DNA from: Bactrocera neohumeralis | Taxonomy: Eukaryota > Arthropoda > Insecta > Diptera > Tephritidae | Assembly: GCF_024586455.1 (NCBI RefSeq) | Contig: NC_065921.1 | Coordinates: 74,171,865 to 74,235,864 of the forward strand | Length of the DNA: 64,000 nucleotides | Direction of reading: 5' to 3' | In this document: positions 56,587 to 64,000 of the stretch, one piece after another | How positions within the stretch are numbered: the stretch's first letter is position 1 | Layout of the letters: each line of letters begins with the position of its first letter | Position numbers and translations under genes: made by a program | Notes under the pieces: generated by a model | Seen by the model: the letters and a program-made list of their open reading frames with translations, nothing else | Databases searched by the model: none | What the model was told of the DNA's origin: nothing

Positions 56587-58298
56587 ACTTCTGTTAACTG
56601 TACATAAAATCTCTAAAGGTCTAAAGTTGGTTAGATGTAACTCAAACTTCAACCTGTTGATCTGAAAAGGGTAGTAAAATTCTTCAAAATCCGCGCAATG
56701 TTTTTACAAAACTCCATCAAGTAAGTAATTAAGCAATGTACAAGTATGTAAATCCATCTTAAAGCCCCAAAAAAAAAGTTAAAACTTAAATGCTCGCACA
56801 AGTTTGCCACTTAGTTCATTTATGGCGAACCGCAAAACAGCACAACCATTTGCTGCAAATATTTAAAAGGTACCTAGCCGCAGAAGTGCTGATATAATGA
56901 AACCAGAAAAAAAAAGAATTTGCGCCAATATGTATGCTTTGGGTGCTGTTGGTGTGCATACTTTGCGGCACGCACAAACAGCAGCAGGTCATGTTTATTT
57001 TAAGAAATGTATTTTATTTGCGTCCCTTTAACACAATACACACACACACATATACACACGACAAGAACGAGCGAAGAAAACTTGCCACTTTGGCTTGCAT
57101 TCGCACGCTGTTGACTATATTTAGCACAACTTGCGCCTAAAATCATGCAAACTATTTTGCAAAGCAAAGTGTACATACACTACGGTTATGGACCTTTCGT
57201 AAGGCTCGCACTCGTCCTTAGCATACATATGTACATTTGCGGCGGCAAGTATGTATGTATTTGTGTACGTGTGTGTGTGTGTGCCATTTGCTTCGCTGCA
57301 AATTGAGTGGAGTCAAGTTGATGAAAGCTATATTAATAAAGCATACATTTCGGGGCAGTGTATAATAAATTCTAAGTTGAATGACAGACGAGGTTAGCTA
57401 ACTGACTGTGTGGCCGCGTGCACGCCTTTCGCCAACGTGCCCACGTAGCAGTGGGTGTGTTTGCCGCAAAACGCCCTCTGGCGGGGGGGGGGTTAAGTCA
57501 TGTGGTCGATGGCTTGCGCGCCTAATCGCTCGGCCATTCGGTTGGTCGGTGGTTCGGTTCGGTCATCATATTTCACGCAATGTGCGTATGCGTATAACGG
57601 TATTGTATATATATAAATATATGTGTTTATGCGTGTATGTAACTATGTATGTTTGTATTTAAGAGGCGCGTGCCTTTTTCTTGACTTTTGCATATCGTAA
57701 GCACTGCGCCTTGCGCCTTGAAGTTGCCAGCGCTCGTCTGAAATGTCGGTGAATTTGTATGCCAAACAAAATACCGCTACATGTACCGCAACACGCCGCA
57801 AGTGGTAATCCTTTGCTTTTGCCTTTGGCTAGGTTTGTTGGTATTTTATTTGCCGGTCCTTTTATATGGGTGTGTTTGTTTTTGTTATACATACATATGT
57901 GGGTGTGTGTGTATGTGTGCCTTAGTGTCAAGCCATGGTGTGTGAATATTATGTGTGAATATGTGGGATCGGCTGTGGCCACTTGTCAACACTTGCAACA
58001 CGTTTTCACTATAAAACGCATGAGTGAGGGTTTCATGTGCGTCAATGGTAATTTAGTAGCTATGTACATATGTAGCTATATCAGTTAGTACATATGTTTT
58101 ATTGATGGAAATGGAAAGTGCTATATAAATTTAAGACAAAACAATAGTTATGACTCAGTATAATATATATAAATCAGTCTACAAGCAAAATATTTTGAAT
58201 GATTTTAGTGTGGGCAAAAAATAGTAAGACTTTTCATTTTCGCCAAAATATTTGTTGCTATGACTGTCAGTGCAATCTGCGCCAAATGTTACATTCAA
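56587..58298. other. No gene seen; microsatellites and G10 run
   Basis: (CA)n at 57037-57050, (GT)n at 57269-57281 and a run of ten G at 57483-57492. Open frames 57408-57662 and 57659-58088 are low-complexity and unconvincing. Confidence 0.5.
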
Positions 58299-58775
58299 CA
58301 AGAAAAAACTTTAACTTCATTTCTTTTAGTAACTATGTGTTCAGTTTGTATGGCAGCTATATGCTATAGTAATCCGATCTGAACAATTTCTTCGGAGATT
58401 ACATTGTTGCTTTAGAAAATAATCTACACCAAATTTCGTGAATATATCTTGTCAAATGTGAAAGTTTTCCATACAAGAACTTGATTCCGATCGTTCAGTT
58501 TGTATTGCAGCTACTTGTTATAGTGGTCCGATATCGGCAGTTCCGATAAATGAGTAGCTTCTTGAAAAGAAAATGACGTTTGCAAAATTTTAAAACGATA
58601 TCTTAAAAACTGAGGAACTAGTTCGTATATATATAGACAGACGGACATGGCTAAATCGACTCACCTCGACATACTGATCGTTTATATATGTATATACTTT
58701 ATATGGTCTCCGACGCTTCCTTCTGGGTGTTACAAACTTCGTGACAAACTTAATATACCCTGTTCAGGGTATAAT
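58299..58775 (+). mobile_element. R154 element, short copy with both ends
   Basis: It begins 'acaagaaaaaactttaac', but the 5' hairpin and the following 'tataccc' are deleted. Units start at 58342 and 58496 (154 bp apart), then tail and perfect 3' palindrome at 58754-58773. One full unit only. Sequence is very close to the 22.5-kb copy. Confidence 0.9.
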
Positions 58776-58839
58776 TATCATTAGTGTTTCGACGATTTTT
58801 ATGTCCAGTGAAATTATTTAAAGGAGGATGGAGTCATGT

Positions 58840-60430
58840 AGGAGTTCACGCAAGTGAGGAAAAGTTCTCTGATCGCCATTCACTTGGTAGTGGCCAGAAA
58901 CGATTCTTTTACATATGACTCAATTAGTTCTTGACTTTCAGTCTTTGACCAAATATCCTTTGGGTAGCCAAAGAACATCCTTTTGAAGGTGAGCTCAAAT
59001 GGGAAGGCGAAACATCCCCTCCGCAAGGTTGTGCGCTGGGTTTGGGACCCGCCACATAAAAAACACCCCCAGTGAAGAGCTACAACCAGCCTCGGATGAG
59101 AGACCCCCCTTTTGATGACGACCATGGCAAACGAAATAAGGACTACGAATTGAGGGCATGCAACTGGAATGTCCGGTCCCTTAATTGGGAAGGTGCCGCT
59201 GCCCAGCTGGTTGATGTCCTCGTGAAAATAAAGGCTGATATCACCGCCGTCCAAGAAGGGTGATGGACGGGACAATGAATAAGACGAGTGGGTCTTTGAG
59301 GCATTTACTACAGTGACCATATAAAGAAGCGCAGATTTGGTGTGCGATTCATGGTGGGAGAGAGTCTCCGTCGCCGAGTCCTATCATTCCACCTGTCCCG
59401 GTGGATGAACGTTTAGCCACAATCCTCATTAAGGCGAAGTTCTTCAACATATCGACGATTTGCATCCACGCCCCGACGGAAGATAAGTATGGTGTGATCA
59501 AAGATGCTTTCTATGAGTGCTTGAGAACTGCCCCTGTTACGATGCCAAAATCGTGCTTGGCGACTTTAACGCCAGGGTGTGCAAAGAGGGTATCTTTTGC
59601 ACAACGGTCGGGAAATTTAGCCTCTATCGCGAAACAGCCCCAAATGGGTTGAATGCAGTAAAAGATTCCAGCATTGAAAAACTCACCAAGCTACCTGGCT
59701 GTCTCCGGACCGAAAAGCCACTAACCAGATAGATCATATTGTCATCGACGGAAGACACGTCTCCAGTTTTTTAGACGTGCGTACGCTGCGAGGTCCTAAC
59801 ATCGACTGTGACCACCGGCCTCTGCGCAGCAAAAGACGCACCTTAAAAAACACAAGGAAGGTTTGACGTCGAAAAGCTGCAATCACAACAGACACGCAAA
59901 TTTTTTTCTGAGAGCACTCATCAGCAACGCGGTATAAGGGAACTGTGGGATGGCATTTCAAGGCCCTTACTTATACATAGCTGCAAGTGAAACCACTGAT
60001 TTTCGGAAATATGAAAGAACAGCTGGTGCGATGAGGAGGGACGTAACTGGCGCCTACCTCGCAACGTTACAATGAGCACAACACGCATAAGGGTGGAATA
60101 TATGCCGAGAGCTGAAAGAAGAAGCGAGATACATTTGCAGACAAAAGAAAGAGAGATGCCGAAAAGAAAAAAAGCGACAGGGGTAATACTCGAAAATTCT
60201 ATGAAAAAATGCGACGACTAACAGAAGGTTTCAAGACCAGAGCATACTCTTGTAGAACCCTCAAAATTGACCGAGTAACCGATGGCCTGACCAGCCTGCT
60301 GAATGACAGTGAATGCATAACATGAGGAGAGGGCGAACCCTTCACGAAAAGAAGCTGCCTTTATGCAGCGATGTCCAAAAACCAGTCCAGTCCAAACATT
60401 TCCTGAAAGACGGAAAAATTATAAATAATA
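58840..60430 (+). mobile_element. RTE-type LINE, 5' half with endonuclease
   Basis: The best 5' half of the LINE. The 5' UTR is at 58840-59090. Then comes an AP-endonuclease-like domain in several frames: CNWNVRSLNWEGAAAQLVDV and KADITAVQE (59160-59262), GVRFMVGESLRRRV (about 59340), LGDFNARVCKEGIF (59556-59600; catalytic GDFN), NQIDHIVIDG (about 59721-59750) and CDHRPLRS (about 59808-59830; the catalytic His motif). It continues into the linker (FYEKMRRLTEGFKTRA, about 60200-60240; LTSLLNDSECIT) and breaks off near 60360-60430 before the RT core. Frameshifts lie at about 59262, 59530, 59650 and 59860. It would nick target DNA during retrotransposition. Confidence 0.9.
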
Positions 60431-61055
60431 TCCAATTTGTTTCCTCTCGCCGTCAGTAAGACCTAACACATTCGTATATGTGATGTAAACGAGTTATTAA
60501 AATTTATGCTCAACACGCGCAGCGACAAATCAAGTGGCAAATTGCTGTAAAATGAGTCTACTCCGGCAATAAGCCGACTCGCTTAAAAAAAAGAATAAAA
60601 CAACAAAATACTTTTCAAGTAATTGACACCTGTGCGTGCCATGCCGCAACCCCGTCATTTGTTGGATTCTCGCAGCGCGTTGAATCACTTGAAAACTGCG
60701 CTGTTCGCTTGGCTGCGTGTCTGACGCCTGTTAACCTTAACCGAAAAGGTCGGAACAGTTCGCTGTCGCAGACGTTCATGCTAATCGTGCACAGTTCAAT
60801 TTCTTTTGCGGCTATTAACGGCTGGAGGCATGGCATCAACGACATAATTAATTTATAATGGAAATGGTGTCGGTAATTTTCGGAACTTTTACTAGGTCAG
60901 TTCTGCGCTTGTTCGATAGTTTCGTATAATATTAATCATCATTTAGTGAATGACATATGACCCATATAACATCTCACATTTCCTGTTTTTGATAATTTGG
61001 CTTCACTCATTTTTTCACCAACAAGCTGTCAGCTAACCGAAGGGTAAGTACCTTA
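60431..61055. other. No gene seen
   Basis: Unclassified sequence with short frames. Confidence 0.4.
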
Positions 61056-61059
61056 ATGT

Positions 61060-61428
61060 GGTATCCAACTGGGCAAAAGATACAGCTTAGACATCAACCC
61101 AAGCAAAGCTGAAATGGAGACTTACGTATTCAACCTGTTGATAAGGTGAAATAACTAGGCCTCATCCTTGATAGAAAGCTTTCATGGAGGCCAAATGTTG
61201 CGGAGAAAGTAAGGAAATCATTGGCTGCCTTTATTGCTATAGATGGGCTTTGGGGAAAAGGTGGACACTCTCATTATTTTGGTTTCAGGAAACCGTTGTC
61301 AAGCCAGTAATATTCTCTGGTGTGCTCGTCTGGTGAGTGCGTCCAAAAAGCTACACTTGAACGTGTTCAAAGAGCGGCTCTCGCAGGCAACTCTGGTTCA
61401 ATACGAATTATACCAATAATAGCACTTA
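61060..61428 (+). mobile_element. RNase H-type LINE, RT thumb, left piece
   Basis: The plus strand: KVK*LGLILDRKLSWRPNVAEKV followed by RKSLAAFIAIDGLWGKRWTL (61137-61275), ETVVKPVIFSGVLVW (about 61288-61335) and SGSIRIIPIIAL at the end, which corresponds to the TGA-RTTP--AL motif of such polymerases. The reading is cut at 61428 by a mariner and resumes at 62276. Confidence 0.82.
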
Positions 61429-62275
61429 CAGGGTTTGTCCGGAAAGTAATAGGACTGAGTCGGTTTAAAAAAATTTATTGAACCAATCGTTACAATTCTT
61501 TAAAAACTTTCAAAATAGGCTCCTTCTGCGTCGATGCAGCGCTGCCAGCGCGATTTCCAAGCATTGAAGGCGTCACGGAAGGCATTCTCCGGAATAGCCT
61601 TGAGAGCCGAGTGCATGCTGCTTGGATCCCCTCTGTCGTCTCAAAATACTTGCCTTTCAAAGATCTTTTCAGGCAAGGAAACAAAAGAGTCCGGGTGGGC
61701 CACATCTGGGCTTTAAGGCGGCTGCGGAAGCGTTGGGAAAGGCGGTGTGCGCCAGGCGTTGTCGTGGTGAAACTTCTTAACGGATGCGATGTCTAGTCGG
61801 ACCAGATTGACCCTTCATTTGAGTCTCTTGAAAACTTTCGCGTAAAACTTGGCGTTGACGGTTTGTCCAGGGGAACAAATTCGGTCTGAGTTCAAAACTT
61901 TGAACACACGAGTCACATTGTCGGTATTTGTCGAAGTCGCAGGTCTCCTAGCACGGTATTTATCAGCAAAAGGCCTGGTGCCACCAAAACACACCACTTC
62001 TTGCTAAAGCATCATCTGGGTAAGCCTGCTTGATCATATCAAAGGTGTCTGTCAGAGATTTATCGAGTTTCACACAGAATTTAATCGCGTACCTCGCACG
62101 CTCTAACGAACGCAGCATTTTCGGCATTCAACACTCACAGAAATACGACGCGCGAAAATGTTTATCCTAACACTCCAGGTGCTCGGAAACAACTGACCAG
62201 CCATTCGTTCGTTAGCTGGGAACGTCCTCCACCGAATCCAAGAAGAAAATCAGTCCTCTTACTTTACGGACCCTG
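61429..62275 (-). mobile_element. Mariner (type M1), 847 bp, both ends and TA duplication
   Basis: Left end CAGGGTTTGTCCGGAAAGTA; right end, inverted, CAGGGTCCGTAAAGTAAGAG. TA on both sides (61427-61428, 62276-62277). The minus strand encodes the N-terminus (MPKMLRSLERARYAIKFCVK, then TDTFDMIKQAYPDDALARSG, about 62127-62000), then loses the centre at about 61880, then the C-terminal part (PGQTVNAKF, and later GIQAACTRLSRLF). The deletion removes all catalytic residues. Same family as 811-1374. Confidence 0.94.
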
Positions 62276-62486
62276 TAATGTCATTTTGCACACAGCACAC
62301 GTGGATATTATCGGCAGATGCATTGATGCGAGTTGCGCTCTAAGGTTCAGGGAAGCTTGCTATATGAAGAAGTACGAACAAGGAAAGACCAAAACTCTCT
62401 GCTCTTTTAAATGCATTCCTGCAGACTACGGCTTTACTCGTGTCTGCTTTTTATTTACTCACATGCAGCAGATGAATTGAATTGCT
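62276..62486 (+). mobile_element. RNase H-type LINE, right piece after mariner
   Basis: Continues from 61428 in frame once one TA is removed: AL|NVILHTAHVDIIGRCIDASCALRFREAC. It parallels ALDFMLELTPWPLVNKQASK at 41.5 kb. Truncated near 62486, where mariner sequence begins; the RNase H part is missing. Confidence 0.8.
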
Positions 62487-62487
62487 G

Positions 62488-62993
62488 CTTAAAAATTTAG
62501 GATTAACAGTCAGAGATCTAACTGGCTTCGTTGGAATATCGAAAGGATCAGCGAAAACCATTTTTAAAGATAATTTCAGCTTAAGGAAAGTGAAAACACG
62601 ATTAGTTCCAAAATCACTAAATCTTTTTCGAAAAACAACGTCGCGTCAACGTCTGTGAAACAATTATTTCCAACTACCAGGATGTCATGAAACGTATTAT
62701 TACTTTCCAAGAGTTTTGCATCTATGCTTACGACCCTGAAACATACGATCAATCGGCTGGATATCGTGGTAAATGTGAACCGAAGCCGAAAACCTACGTC
62801 TAAGCAGTCAAAAATCAGGGTTAATTTGACAGTTTTCTTCGATTATCGAGTTGTCGTGCACTCCGAATTCCTTCGGACCGACCAAACTGTCAACGAGGAA
62901 TACTATTTGAGTATTATGCGTCTTTTGCGCAAAGCTATTCGTAAAAAGAGACCGGAATTACGAGCCGGCAACTCTTGGTTGGAATCTTAAGTA
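62488..62993 (+). mobile_element. Mariner (M2 family) middle fragment
   Basis: The plus strand: LGLTVRDLTGFVGISKGSAK (second helix-turn-helix), TRLVPKSLNLF, then frameshifted Asp 1 region (TFQEFCIYAYDPE; the TGDETW motif is lost), then 62800-62990 LTVFFDYRVVVHSEFLRTDQTVNEEYYLSIMRLLRKAIRK and ELRAGNSW. It stops just before the HDNAP motif. It retains the bases missing from the 33-kb copy at its first frameshift. Confidence 0.85.
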
Positions 62994-64000
62994 CGCACAG
63001 AAGTTTATAAATCTTCACAGTTCCTAAGTTTATCTTCCTTACTGCCTACATACCGCTCTTTATGCCACAAAGTCATATTTCAGTACCAAAATAATAATTC
63101 ATAAAAACTCAGTACTTAAATTCTAATACACAGAGAAGGAAAAAATACACTTCTATATACAGGATATGCTATGTATATAGTACTAACTCTGGTTTGTCCC
63201 CACTTGTAGGCAAAAATTACAGCCATGGAGTGGAGATTTAAAGCTCATTACTCATTTTAATAAATGTTACGTATACGCCAAGGCCGTCGAGTGAAATTTC
63301 AACAGCAGCAGCAGAAATATAATCCAACCACAACCACACACATATAAATATAGATTTTGGTAAGAATTGATGGGCACTGAACAGTTGCTCTTTGAATGCG
63401 CCTACGTGCGTAGCAATAATTGGAGCTAAGCGCACATTTACACACATACATTCATACTCTATATCCGTGTGTGTGAGAAGCTCGTTTAGCTTCAAGGAAG
63501 TCAGGCTAAACTATAATAATTCAAGTTTATTTGTTTGTTTGGCTTTGAAACTCTTTGCTATTTGACATTTGACCATTCGTCAATGAACGCCTGACACTTG
63601 ACGCCCACATAAGCAGAAAATATTGGTAAAGGGAATTATTAAAAGGCACAATAAATAAAATCAAATCAGAAATTTTTGTATGTACACGTACAATATAAAC
63701 GCATCTGCACATATATATATATGTAGTGAGAATTTTTGTCGTTTGTCGTACGTAGGCTCTTAGAAAATACGCACTTTGCGGCATTAAATTGGAGCTATGT
63801 AGTGAAGGATGCGCCAACTACAGACCCACAGCGGTAGGCGACAGTGATATTAGTTGACTTGAGTCAGAACTTTTCTAACACAACACAAAGAGCAAAACAA
63901 AATCACCGTTAAAGTCGATTTAGTTGACTGTGCTGACGTCATTAGTTTTACTCACCTTTCTAACATTTTCTTTGACAAATTGTCTTTACATTAGCTTAAC
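62994..64000. other. No gene seen
   Basis: AT-rich DNA with 'cagcagcag' (63303-63312) and a TA tract (63711-63722). Minus-strand frames at 63238-63495 and 63527-63817 have no domain. Confidence 0.45.

Noticed and set aside
58880..59320. Minus-strand frame of 146 codons
   Set aside because: Antisense of the LINE 5' leader and endonuclease start, which reads on the plus strand with endonuclease motifs.

Overview
This is insect nuclear DNA, most likely from a true fruit fly (Tephritidae, Bactrocera/Ceratitis-like) or a close dipteran. The evidence is its AT-rich base composition, the mix of mariner, rosa-like and LINE families, and abundant short (CA)n/(TA)n tracts. The species call is inference from repeat families known to me from tephritid genomes; no host gene is present to confirm it. 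No intact protein-coding gene, rRNA or tRNA can be supported. Nearly every recognisable coding stretch is a decayed transposable element.

Five groups of repeats account for the annotated part. (1) 'R154' is an interspersed element built from a unit of about 154 bp, with a hairpin at its 5' end and a palindrome at its 3' end. The best copy is 22482-24232; others lie at 1, 5.8, 7.7, 11.4/12.6, 16.4, 30.7, 37.3, 45.9, 51.9 and 58.3 kb. (2) DD34D mariner transposons of at least four types. The best is a full-length 1.28-kb copy at 32701-33980. Internally deleted copies that keep both terminal inverted repeats are at 11566-12609, 16764-17713 and 61429-62275, and fragments occur at 0.8, 3.4, 26.1, 31.6, 41.6 and 62.5 kb. 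(3) A Tc1/mariner relative with DD41D-like spacing ('rosa-like'), in ten broken copies at 1.5, 4.1, 6.9, 8.7, 20.8, 32.4, 35.1, 46.0 and 56.4 kb and on both strands. (4) An RTE-type LINE (endonuclease plus reverse transcriptase, 3' end AATAAA followed by GAA repeats) at 4.6, 6.5, 13.7, 19.3-20.2, 40.4, 49.4, 53.4 and 58.8 kb. (5) Other LINEs: one with RNase H that appears linked to a DUF4780-like first ORF (40.8-43.8, 46.8, 48.4, 61.1-62.5 kb), one R1-like (25.1 kb) and one Jockey-like 3' end (28.7 kb).

Layout. 0-7.7 kb is a dense mosaic of nested fragments. 8.6-12.8 kb holds a rosa-like copy, a LINE 5' part and a mariner inserted into an R154 copy. 13.7-20.2 kb is mainly RTE LINE plus one mariner and a long T tract. 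21-24.2 kb ends with the large R154 array. 25-29.2 kb holds LINE 3' parts. 30.7-35.9 kb holds R154, three mariner/rosa-like pieces and the full-length mariner. 36-50.5 kb is R154 plus LINE remains. 51-64 kb is R154, two long RTE LINE copies and a LINE split by a mariner. The gaps (notably 29.2-30.7, 38.3-40.3, 44.5-45.9, 50.5-51.9, 54.4-56.4 and 56.6-58.3 kb) look like non-coding fly DNA with microsatellites.

There is no shared pathway among these features; the relations are insertion order and decay. Two insertions (11566 and 61429) leave clear TA duplications and a readable empty site, so their relative age can be read directly. The window looks like a repeat-rich intergenic or intronic region.
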